The translations under genes were made by a program, and so were the position numbers. The notes beneath the pieces are model-generated. The model saw nothing but the letters and a program-made list of their open reading frames with translations, was not told the DNA's origin and did no database searches. Positions 37,882 to 49,423 of a stretch of DNA of 64,000 bases are shown one piece after another (position 1 is the first letter of the stretch; the number at the start of each line of letters is the position of its first letter). The stretch comes from Cloeon dipterum (taxonomy: Eukaryota; Arthropoda; Insecta; Ephemeroptera; Baetidae). The stretch lies in the NCBI RefSeq assembly GCF_949628265.1, contig NC_088786.1, forward strand, positions 24,387,681-24,451,680. Reading direction: 5' to 3'.

Positions 37882-39175
37882 TCCAGAGCCAATCACTCTC
37901 TGTACCCCACGCACACTGCGCTCTCATGAAATATGTATGCTGCATTATTAATTAGGTGCCGCCTCGCTGGCTGCCCTGAAAATACGGCCGCTAGCTCTCT
38001 TTCATTTTCGTGTCCGGCGAGCGAGACCACCTTTTCAACCATCAACGCGCATCGCACAGAATAAGCTGCTTCTCAAGATGCAATAAACACCCCGTATAAC
38101 CGTATTTACTTCCATACACATTATATACAAGTAATATTTTAAATATATATTTATAGCTGATTAGTCATCCCTCTCGCTTTAATTACCCTGTAATCGCAAA
38201 AATGAGATTTTTATGTCTTCGAAAAGAAGAGGAATTTTTTGCGATTCTTCTTTGCTGCTGAAGAATGTGACGAAAAAGTTTGTTCCTTGAGGTCAGTGTT
38301 GGAGATTTTTGAACTACATCGTGAGCGATCGGCGCGTTTTAGACTTTTGTTTTTTATAAATAAATAAATAAATACGATATGTAATATTGATTGAAGATGT
38401 ACCCTTCTCAATGTCTTTTCCGCCCAATTTTATAGTGTTTAACACCCCTCTTAGTCTATTTGCTATATGTTTTTAATTGAAATGCATTGCACACTGTAAA
38501 TATCCAGTCTTCTCACTTAATTTAAATGTGACATCTCCCTAAAACGCACGTCCGCGGAGATGACGAAAATTGTTATTTGCTTTTCCTCTGCCAGAGTTTA
38601 TTAACCCCGCTACCTGTCGACACTATAGATTATTTAATTCCTGTTAATGTGTAGAGATTTTAGCTGATAGTCAGTGATTAATAAAATTAAACGTCTGCTT
38701 CAATCCGCTTCAAAAGGCACGCGATGATTTTCCACTTTGTGTAACTTATACATGAAAGATAAATAAAAAGCTTTATATGTATTCACCAACCTAAAAATGG
38801 AGAGAAGCTGCTTCTCGGCGCGTTTTATTTCTCCGAGAACCCCCTCAGATCGCAGCCAATTTGGCGCGGTATGAAAGACACATGCCATGACCTACCACCA
38901 AAGGAATATTTAACCCCTGGCCGCTTGATTGAGTGGATCCTTATTGGAAAAAAGAGGCAAGTCACCTTTCATTCCTCTCCTGACGTCACTGATATTGGAA
39001 TTTATATTTTTTCTCAGTCTGCCCGGATGATTTATCAATCTCTCTCTCTCACTCTGGGCAGAGGCATTCCTCTCTTTTTTCTCTCGCCTAGAAATATTAT
39101 TATTACTACTATCGGCTGCGATTGAATGGTGCGAGGGGGACCATTTAATTTGTGGAGAGATACAAGTGTCAAAGG

Positions 39176-39201
39176 CGAGAGAGCGAGAGAGAGAGAGAGA
39201 C
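39176..39201. repeat. GA/CT simple repeat
   Basis: GAGAGAGCGAGAGAGAGAGA-type run. Such runs are binding sites for GAGA factor (Trl) in Drosophila and occur in promoters and Polycomb response elements. Function here is an inference. Confidence 0.85.
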
Positions 39202-39473
39202 TCTTACAAGGGTCACCCGGGTTATGTTAGACAACGCCCTTTTGTGGCTCGCCAGGAAAGACTGCGCGCGAGTAAAGACACAAGGCAGAAAATTATTATA
39301 TTGTGAGTGCGCGGCCAAGTTTTTACAACGAGTTTTTACGTGATATACGACCACACTGGGCCAATACTTACACGGCAGGCAGAGATCTGCTCCGCGAAAA
39401 AACAAGCGACTTTTGATGTCGGCGGGCCCTCTCTTTTCCACTATCCTGACGCGGACTCATCCACCAGCAACGC

Positions 39474-39476
<3 letters not shown>

Positions 39477-39505
<29 letters not shown>
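39477..39505. repeat. GA/CT simple repeat
   Basis: A second, longer uninterrupted GA run, about 275 bases from the first and in the same orientation. The ORFs reading Arg-Glu repeats or Ser-Leu repeats across it are repeat artefacts. Confidence 0.9.
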
Positions 39506-39507
<2 letters not shown>

Positions 39508-41835
39508 TCTGCCAATTTTCGCCCTGCCAGGTGCGCCTGCGATGGTAAGTGCTGCTCCAGCGGATGCTGGACACGTGCGCCTGAAGAGGGAATAAAACGA
39601 CGCCTTTTATGGGCCATTCATAAAAACGGCCGATCACTGGATAATGCTCCTTAATGTAAATTTTCACGAAAAGGCTCAGGTTGTGTTAGCGTGCGCCCCC
39701 GAAAACAATAAATAAGAGCTGGTCGTGGGTCCTTTTACGGCGTTTTATTCATTTACACACGCCACACACCCACCAACAAGCACGCAGCCACTCTTTTAAA
39801 TAATTAGAATAAAGTATTACTTTCAAAGCTTACTATTTTGCGCACTCACGCAGTTCACGTGGCTAACTAACGCAGTCAGGAAAGAGAAGTTTTTTAGTTT
39901 TTACTGAGCATATTTGTATTAAAATGTTGCGTTATAAATCTATCGAAATATTGTGTTTTTAAGTGTAAAATAGCTCGAAATTTTTTTATGAACAATGTGT
40001 GTACAAGCTCCAAATATACTGAAGGAAAAATAAACAAAATTCGTAATTGAATGAAAACTGAGAATAATTACAAAAGGAATTAACAAAGGTTGGGCCATCA
40101 TGTGTGTGAATTTCTTTATTTTTTTCTGTTTCGGAACTTAAGGTTCAAGTTTGTTTATTTGTTTAAATTTGAGTTGAATTAAAACTCGTCTTTCATATTC
40201 ACTGAAACGTATTAAAAATTAGAAAAAAACTATCTTGCAACGTATAACTCTAAAATTTGAATCAAGATCGTCGGTAGACATGGAGCTATCACTTTGAGTG
40301 AATATACAACTAAATGATCTAGTTTTCAAACTCTTCTTTCAGGAACTCCGTAAAATTTTGCCTTTTTAAAATTCAGGTAATATATAAGGGCATTCAAATA
40401 GAGCTTAAAATGATATTGGACCACCACCACAAAGAACGAAATGGAAAAGTAGCTGTTTAATTTCGAAAGCAAGGATTATATGAACATAAAAATTAACAGT
40501 TTTTGCATTTTGGAGAACACTAATTTATTAGAAAATAGACTTGACATAATTAGCATTATTTTTTTGAATTGGAGATAAACAAATCAATATCATCTCCATT
40601 AAATTAATTTCAACATGATTTCGCACGAACTCATTGAATTTATTACGAAAATACTGTCTAATATCTAATATATCAGTTACTCTTTTGGTTGTAAAATGGA
40701 ACAGTGTGTTCCTCACTAATTTTTCCGTGTCACAAGCTAAAGATATTATCTGACGCAAAAGGAGGGCGCTTATTCAGTGGAATGCACGAGACCGCAAATT
40801 TTTATGCAGCGGCAGGTTTTGCCGCGCGGTGACAAACACGCGTTTCTCGAGAAAGGAAGAGGCGAGGCCGCTCTTGCTCTGCTCTCCAAGTATTATTGAA
40901 CACACAAACTGATTGTGTGGTCTTTTCTCTCTTGCGCGCGAGCAGCCTGAAAGGGGCCGACAATGAGATGCAAACACACACAACTCCGCACATCGCAGAA
41001 GAGCTGTTTGTCTCTGATTCACGCCGACGATTCATTTCTGCGCTGCTGACTTAAATTTTCGCCCGCTTGTGTTTGCCGTGTGACCGCGAGTGCTAAACAC
41101 ATTATTCAGGATAAATGGTAAGAACAACAGCGCGACACCACGCAATTCTAGGAGCTCACACTTCGACGCAGTCCAGCAAAACGTCACACTCGTGATATCA
41201 ATTTAATTCCGCTCTTCAAAATTCAGCATGATTATTATTTTGCTGTGAAATACCAATTCGAATCAGCGACTAAAAGGTTTTTGCGCTACAATGTCACGTT
41301 TAATGAGATAAGGTGCTGTGCCGACTCAATTTATTTCACATTTTATTTTAACCTTTACGTGTCGAGGACCATGAAAGGACCTGTCATTGATAAACTGTAT
41401 ATTAAATAACATTTTCCATTCCAATTTGCAACAAGGTGGAGGTCCCCATCTGGCCGTCAGTCTGATGTAAAATCACATCCCTCCCATCAAGCGGCGAACG
41501 AGAAATTTCCGAGCACGCACAGCACAGCACACACTGTGCAGAGAACAGCGGAGTCGTCCGATCAGATAACGGCGACTTAAACGCACGATTACAGGTGAAA
41601 TAATAAATATTGACATGGGATAATCTAGGACACGATCGATAAGTATCAACCTAGTCGCTCTCTAATGAAATATTATATAAAACAAAATTCTCAAGGGGCC
41701 GTGAGAAAGGCGCGAGCATGGGATCCGAATTAAAAACCAATTAAGGGTGAACGAGGATAGCTTATTAGTTCTTTGTCACGTTTTACGGTATGCCATCTAT
41801 TAATACAAAATTAAAACAATAACTACATAATTTAT

Positions 41836-42066
41836 ATTGGAAATATATTAAACCAGGCTTCATCCTTGTTGCAAAATTGTCGTTGTATAAGAAGTGTTTG
41901 GACTTTTTATGTCGGAATTTTTTGTGATTTTTGTGACATTATATTGTATTGATTTTTATTTATTTACTTATGATTAGGACGTACTGGATGACGTTGAAAC
42001 TATAGTCAAAAATTAAAACTACAATTTTTCAACGAGCACGAACCCTGGTTTAATTTATTTCCAAAA
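41836..42066. repeat. Foldback element with ~55-bp inverted arms
   Basis: The left arm (about 41836-41890) and right arm (about 42015-42066) are reverse complements at roughly 80 percent identity by eye. Both contain GGAAATA, ATTAAACCAGG and GTTG(C/A)AAAA blocks. The middle, about 120 bp, is AT-rich. The CCTTGTTGCAAAA block also occurs in the arms of the larger palindrome at 57.4 kb, suggesting one miniature-element family. Confidence 0.6.
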
Positions 42067-45000
42067 TTAACACTATCTCAAGTGGTCACGTATTTGAAAA
42101 ATTAAAAACTACAAATTTAGTTTTAAGCATAAAAAGTATTTTAAAATTTCTTTTTTTAAAAAAAAGTAAATATTTTAAAATTTTAAATAAATTTACGTGC
42201 TTAAATTATTTGTTAAAAGTTATTAAGTTTTTATGTTCTAAACTTATAAAGTTGTATAATTTTATAAATTTTTATTTGAATTAATTTAGAAATTTTAATA
42301 AATTAAATCTACAGGCAAATTAATTAATCTGTGCTGATATATATTTATAATTAGAAATTGGTCTCAGCGACATTAACATACTTTGTAATATTATGATAAA
42401 TTTCCTGTTGGTGTACGTTGTACACAACAGGCGTGTAATAAGTACTGTATCGACCTATATTTTACATTTCTTGAACCACCCAATTAGTACAGAAACTATT
42501 AAGTTTTGACTATGATATAATTTGCCCGAGGAAATAGCCATAGTAAAAACAATAAGAAATTTTTAAAATGAATTGTTTCAAGAGTAATGAAACATCAATG
42601 GAAGAAGGCTGGAATGAATAAAACTTCGTATTGTAAATATTCAATTGTTAGCCCGATCAGCTTTTTTTGCTAGACTCTAATCATAAATTTAAAATATAAA
42701 CATTTGAATTTGAATAGCTGATGTTAAGTGCCTAAAGAATTTTTCAAATTACTTAGCCATAGTCACCCAATTTAATCAGTACAAATAAAATCCGGTATTG
42801 CGATGATTGCTTTTACAATTTAAAATTAACATTCAGAAAATATAAATAAGAAACCAATGAGTGGCTTCCAGTCCACAAGACCTAAATACAAAAAAACCCT
42901 TACGGTTAAGTAGGAACTGTTTGAGCTACCGTGTCGACAACGTTCACTCAGCCCATACATCATGAGCAGGTAAAAATATCGTTTTGGCGTAGATTAGGCA
43001 GCCGATATCGGCGTGGCAGTTCCCACCAGGCTGAACGTCAGGCCGGATTTGATCACTCGCGCTCTCGTGACTCGGCCGACATGACATCGATCCAGCCAGC
43101 AGTCACCCTCGCGCTCGGCTCGATCGCTCGCTCGATTTTTGTTTCATGTATATACGCGCACGTCCAATTTTTTAATTAATAAATAATTCTCGCCCGGCCG
43201 CCTCATCATTCATTTTTACATCTATATATAAACGTCGCCGATTTTTTAATTCTCGCGCGCGGCGCACACTTGGGCGCTGCTGCAGATTATCGATGGATGG
43301 AAAGAGTGCAGGCCAACAATCAATCATCGATTATGCCCCCCTTCGCGAGGAGCAAATTGATTCCCGCAGCCTCCCACTGGTACCTACACACTCGAAAGAG
43401 ATAGAGAGAAAAAGCAGCTCGCGGCCACGACGACTTCTTTTTTCCGCGAGGGGCGGCTGCCTCTCATTATTATTCATGTGCACCGGGGGTGGCGATTGCG
43501 ATAACCCACAGACATTCCTGGGCGTCGATTATTTTTCATTTTCACCTGCAGGGCCGAGCTGTTCTTTGTCGATTTTTCCATCTAATTGTTGTGACTGCTG
43601 CTGCCGCCAACACCACCGTGCTGTTGTAGCATTTTCGCTCGTTATCTGCCTTTCCGTCGTCTTCGGTAAAATATTCTCCATCGCCGATCCTGGGCGCGAT
43701 CCGTCTTCCAACTCTCGATCGTGACGGGGCGGAATTTTCGGGTCGATTTCACTGCTGGGTGGAGTGCATTTTGGCGCATTCTTCGCAAGGAGTGGAATTT
43801 CTTGTTCCAGATGTGTTCTCGAGTGTGATCGATGCTATACGAAAGATTATGTAAAAACGACGATTGCCTTGCTACTTGCTGCCGACACACGGCGCGAATG
43901 ATTGATGTAATCAAATAAAATCCTTGTACATTTAATGATTGTCTCCTTTTTGATTAAATATCATCAGCACAGGAACCTAATATCAGAGAGGAATGATGAT
44001 TACCAAATGAAATAATACCATTACTTTTATGCCATTACTAAAATTAGATTTTTGAGGGTGAAGGTAGAGCCAAATTACCTTTTCGTTTGGCGATTACTTG
44101 TGAATTTTATTTCGTTGCGAGCATATTTTCTGTCATAAAACATACACTGTTGAATAAATCTTGACGAGGGCAAATCTGGAATCAGCCACCAAAAACACTT
44201 TTTTACAGATAAATTGTTAGCGCTTTGTATTAGAAAAATGGCTACATTTTGCTATTGCGTGTAGATTTCCTTTATATGCAGAAGACGTTCGACAAATGAA
44301 ACTTTTTTAATGTCAAAACATATCATTCGTTAAAGGGGATAATAATTTTTAATAATATTGAAACTTGGAATGGCCTTAAGCTTTTGCACATTATAAAAGC
44401 AAGTTCAACCTTTAATGAAAATTTTTGCTTCTATTGCGACATTACGAGGTTCATCGAGTTATGAACATGCCATACGAATGTCTCATACCTTCTTGAGAAA
44501 AATTTTCCCTGGAGGTTGGTTGCATTCTTGAGAGATTAATGTTAACAAGACTTCATCCTCGTTGATTTCAGAGTTATTAAATTGAATTAAGTCCGTTTGA
44601 ACGAATGCAGTTCACTCTATTTCATGATAAAAATATACTAATCAATATTTTATACAAACAACAAAATATAACAAAAACAAAATATACAAAATAAATATTA
44701 CAATGCACCTATTTATTCAGTATACCAAAGTCAGCTCCTCAAGACTAAAGAAACAGAAAAAATATGCTTCGTTACTCTCAAATAGTGTATGCATGCATGG
44801 GACTGCTTTGTTCCAATTTTTCATTTTCAGCCTGTAAAAGGTTTTTCCACACCCCACTCAGGACTAATAATAGCATTCTCCATCCTTGTAAATGAATTTT
44901 TTGTTAATTTTTGTGAATGCGTGTAAATTATGATTGCTTCTGCTGTGTCTTTCTTTTTTATATGACTGACTGAATGTTTGGTAAAAAGTGCTTGTGCGCA

Positions 45001-46955
45001 AGATTTGGCTCTCTGTTTCAGAAATTTGTTTTTTTAATTAAAATGAAAAGTTGAATTCTAAATTGCAAATAATCCCAAAGTTAACAAGCAAAGTGATTGC
45101 TGAAATTACTTTCTGTCTAAATACGTCACATGCAAGCCTTTTTGTGTTGCACAAACAACAGTTGCATTGTTGTCGAAAGAGCACATGGTCTGGATGTCAA
45201 GCGCGCTGTGCGCCGCTAATGCATCTGAAATCTAAACGAGTCTGTCGTAATTGTCTGGTATCATTAAATCGATCTGCTTTTGAATGCTAACAAGCTTCTG
45301 TTGGAAAAACGGACCGCCCGCAGCGCAAATTGGAGCTTTCCTTTATCCGCAACCGGCAGCAACGACTTATGCAACCCTCGACGCGGGCCGACGCGGGCCA
45401 CGGCGCGGACAAAGGCGGGCAGTCGGTTGGTTATTGGCAGCAGCTAGCTGCTCTTTTGCTCGCGAGAATGACACCCATTAGAGGGCGACAGCGACACACA
45501 TAGAGATAATCTTTTGGTACTTTGGCGTTCAACTGCATCAGAATATCAAACAGAGAAGGCGCGAGCGAAGTGGGGATGCGAGTCGGCATCTGTTGGCGGC
45601 GAGGCAAGGGGGATTAGCCGGCAAAGTACAAAGCCTCGCGCCTTGTCGCGCACTTTTTTATTTTTTTACTTTTCCACTTTTTACCAGCTGTCTAGTGTGG
45701 AGAGCACACAGGGATTTTGTTGCACCACACCTCAGCAAACACATAAAGAGAGCTTGTTGAGGTAAATATCATAAGAACACACACACTCGCACGGCGTTTA
45801 TATTTTATTAAGCAGCGGCCGGCGCGAGTGAGTTCCTTGCCTCTTGCTTTTTATTATTTGTAGCACTTTTTAATGATGTATATTCTGTTACATTTATATG
45901 GCCCACCACGCAGGCTAGAGAGTATCGCCGCCTATAAAAATAGAGGCCATCATGCACACACAAAGCACTCTTTAATTCCCTACTCCGTGCGCAGTGTGTT
46001 ATGCTACATTAAAATTCTGCACCTCTGCCGTGATTATAGGCATAGGCGCGCTCGGTCGTACACGCGGCCAGCCGCTCGGCCGGCGTGTCTTATTCAAATA
46101 TTTAAATTATCCTACAGCACCACGCGGCCCGAGATGAGAGCCCTTCGCACTTTTGTTAGCACCTCATCCCATATCTGTGTTATTACCTTTCGGACCTCCA
46201 GCTCGACCGCATTCTTCAAACGCCTTGGGCCGCTCGGATTTTTCTAAAATTCCTGCCAGGTGTGACAGTTTAATTAACGTGGCGAGAGGAATGGGCAAAT
46301 TGAGACGTTTAATTTATACTGCAAAGATTTATATTTCTATTAGCACGAAGGAAAACATTGGGAAAAGAGCATGAAATTGTAACAAAAAAGATAATATAGG
46401 ATAAAGAGTACATATAGCAGTGACACAAAAAATTATCAGAGCGAGTTTATATGCACTCAAATAAACAAACGACTTGCTTTTTCACGATCTTCCAGTAGAG
46501 AGACAAATTTATAATCTTTGTTTATATTATAAAACTGCAAACGAAACCTGAAACAACTGGTTCAAAGACGGCGCAATATTGTGAAATAATTGGGTGGGAA
46601 TAAGGAGGAGACTCGATATTTATTGCGACAATAAATTTGCTTTTTTGTTTTGATTACTTCTCCCCCTCGTTTATGATTTATGCAGCTATAAAATCACAGA
46701 TGAAACGTCGAAACGAAATGTTGGATTAAAGATTTATTCATTAATTCGTATATTGCAAGATTTTCTTAAAGTAAGGAAACCGATCGAAACCCACCCACAG
46801 TTAATCGAGAGCGTGCGTGCTCAATAAATTGTAAAATGCCTCGATTATTTTATTAAGCTGACTTCTACATGCATTTTACTGAGGCCAGGTGGCTAAAATG
46901 GGAAAAGCGTTTCAAAAACTTTTAATTTGGCTGTTTTAAATTGATGTTTCGACTT
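42067..46955. other. Spacer between the two odd-family genes, middle part
   Basis: Very AT-rich low-complexity sequence up to about 42.9 kb. It includes a short near-palindrome with arms CCTGTTGGTGTAC and TGTACACAACAGG at about 42413-42431. A GC-richer block follows (42.9-43.9 kb), then AT-rich sequence to 45.0 kb and another GC-richer block to 46.3 kb. The 143-aa ORF at 43293-43724 has no recognisable domain. No gene supported. Confidence 0.4.
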
Positions 46956-47017
46956 ATTCCAAAATCGCACCTTTCGGATTAATGGAATAAGAATTATTTT
47001 GAATTGAATTGAATCAT
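46956..47017 (+). repeat. Dispersed repeat, copy A
   Basis: A roughly 60- to 70-bp segment containing ATTCCAAAATCG, TTCGGATTAATGGAATAA and TTGAATTGAATT. Its reverse complement, with small gaps, recurs at 54285-54354. Confidence 0.7.
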
Positions 47018-49423
47018 GCACTTGAAAGCAGCTGCTTTGGCCTCTTCAGGCCTCATCAGTAGTACTTTTTACCTGCCAAGCAAAATCCAAACTTCAAAGA
47101 GCTAACTACAGAGGATTCTTAATCAGCTGTTGAATATGATTGACTGACTCATCTCCATAAGCCAAAGAAAAAAGAGTGATGAAATCGTGTTAAACCACCT
47201 TGCGACAAATATTCCCTAAATACAAAAATACGCCAGCCAAAAATATATTCTTTTATTTAAAGCCATTTCACTACAAGTGAAATTATTAGAAATATTTTGA
47301 AGGTGATGAGCATGAACTATAGATTGTTGCTTTGACTGTCAGTTGCTGAACCACTGCTGCTAGTAGAAAAAAAATATTTCAACAGAACATCTTATGTATA
47401 TTTTGTGAAACTGTGAATATTCTTAAGCTAAAGAAAATTCGTAATACAAAAAATTACAAAAAGTGGCTTCTATTATACACACTGATTTTCATCCAAAAAA
47501 ACTCAATCTAATTTCTGTTCTTTGTAAATGCATTAAATTTTATTTCTGAAAGCTGCCCTGTGCAGCCAAGGAGCACCAGCCGACAAGTCATCAGAATTGG
47601 CTATAAGTTTGCATGGTTTTTTCAAAATAAACATGTTTCTTTAAAACAAAAAAATCCTTGTAACTTGATTGAAAACTGAAACTTGACAGATGTATCACTA
47701 AGAATTTTGAGGCAAAACGATTTAAATACTTTCCCCATTTGAGAACAGAAAAACGCAGGGAATTCAAACTAACTTTTACATATTGCGCCAATGCTCAGTG
47801 TAGTTTTAACCGAGGAACGGCTGGCTAAGAGCGATATATTTTGCTCGAATAAAGATGTGGTTCTTGTAAATAATAAAGAAATAGAGTGCGCGTCGTGTCA
47901 CCGCGACTGAAAGCGAGCGATAGAGTCTCAGGGTGCCGGTTGCCAAGATAAGACTGCGGCGTGTGTAAATTACGAAAAACGTCAGGGTAACATGGGGAGG
48001 GACTGCGAGAGACGCAAAGTATCAGGTGTCGTCCTGGAGAATCATCCCGACGCGGCGGCTGCGATCTCTTATCGCGGACCACACAGCTCAGCTGCGCAGA
48101 CAAATTGCTTTTTTTCTTCTTAATTGCGCTCTCCGCGTTAACTCGTTGCGTAATTAAAACGTTAAATCGTGTGTATGTATGTGTTTCGCGTTCTTTCTGC
48201 GTGAATTGCGACGCGGGTACTGCAGCTTTTACGTCAGGCGTTTAGTCGGTGATTTACTCACCGAGGCGAACTTTATAGTTGCATAAAGGTGTGCGCGCGA
48301 CAATAAAAAAGCAATTTGACAAAAAAGGCATTCCATCGACCTCCCACTAGTGGGCTCGCTAAGCGCGACGAGACACACGCATCACCGAAATAAATTATGG
48401 CCAGAGATGATCCTGTTCTTATCCCAACGGCAAAGTGTAGATTTTGTCACCTTTTCTGCGGCGGCCAACGGGCCACCCAGCTCGCACACTCATCCGCCGA
48501 GAAAAGCGCCGCGCGCGACTGAGCACTCTACGCGCGCAGCTCGAAAGGTGCAATAAATTGAGATCAATACAAAATGATTGTCGGAGCGTGTATTTATTAT
48601 TTCGCAATAATAAACATTCACACCTTTTAACATCTCGCACATTATAAAGCGGCGCGGTTTGTCGAGTGAGGCGTGAAAAGAGCGCGCACACATTGCACGC
48701 CGCGCGGCTGGCTGACAGTTCACCTCACACAAAATACCAAACCGCTCGAATTTCACAATAGGACTCTTTGTACAAAGTTACACAAGTAAACGGCGCTGGA
48801 GAAAAACACAAAGCGAAAATTTGCGTCCCCAGCTTTAAAATAAAAGTACACAAGCCAAATATGGGTTCTAATAAATTAGTAGACAACCGATTTACAATTC
48901 TTCACGTTGTCTTCCTCACGAACACTAGGCGAGCTTTTAATCTCCATTGTAATTTGATCACACATGCAAGTATATATGATTTAAATGAGCTGTTCAGCGG
49001 CAGCGACGACCAGTTTTCCGTGTTGCGTCCGTATTTGCGTAGGACTCTCTCATATTTAAAATTTTTATTTCCAATACTCATTTACATTTATCATCCTTCG
49101 GCCATAAAACACCGAATTTTACGTGTAAATTGGGTTGGGCTTCTCATTCATTGATCTTTAACCTTTGGAAAACACCGCACCGCGCCCCTCTCAAACACAT
49201 TTTTCATAACAAATTCTGACCTCATTATCGCTTCGTCATTCACTCGTCGTACAAAAGTGAGATTCCAACTCGACATATATTTACACTCTCAGCACATACG
49301 CGGATTGAGTCAAATGCTCCACATTGAACCGCAAAACAAACAAATCACACTCGCGCGTCAGCCGGCAGCAGGCAGCATTTGCGATGCATCATGAAACCGG
49401 AGCACTCTGCGAGCTGAAACAAG
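47018..49423. other. Spacer and 3' UTR of the bowl/sob-like gene
   Basis: The right end is the 3' flank of the minus-strand zinc-finger gene. Minus-strand AATAAA hexamers occur near 49065-49070 and 48592-48597 and are candidate polyadenylation signals. The 128-aa + strand ORF at 48768-49154 has no recognisable domain. Confidence 0.4.

Larger units (their letters stand above)
37882..41835. other. Spacer between the two odd-family genes, left part
   Basis: Contains the drumstick 3' end (an AATAAA-containing stretch at about 38080) and no other gene. GC-richer blocks occur at 38.5-39.8 and 40.75-41.3 kb; the remainder is AT-rich. Two GA runs are listed separately. Confidence 0.45.

Noticed and set aside
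43293-43724. 143-aa + strand ORF with a cysteine cluster
   Set aside because: No family resemblance, no supporting splice or promoter signals, and it is overlapped by comparable ORFs on the other strand.
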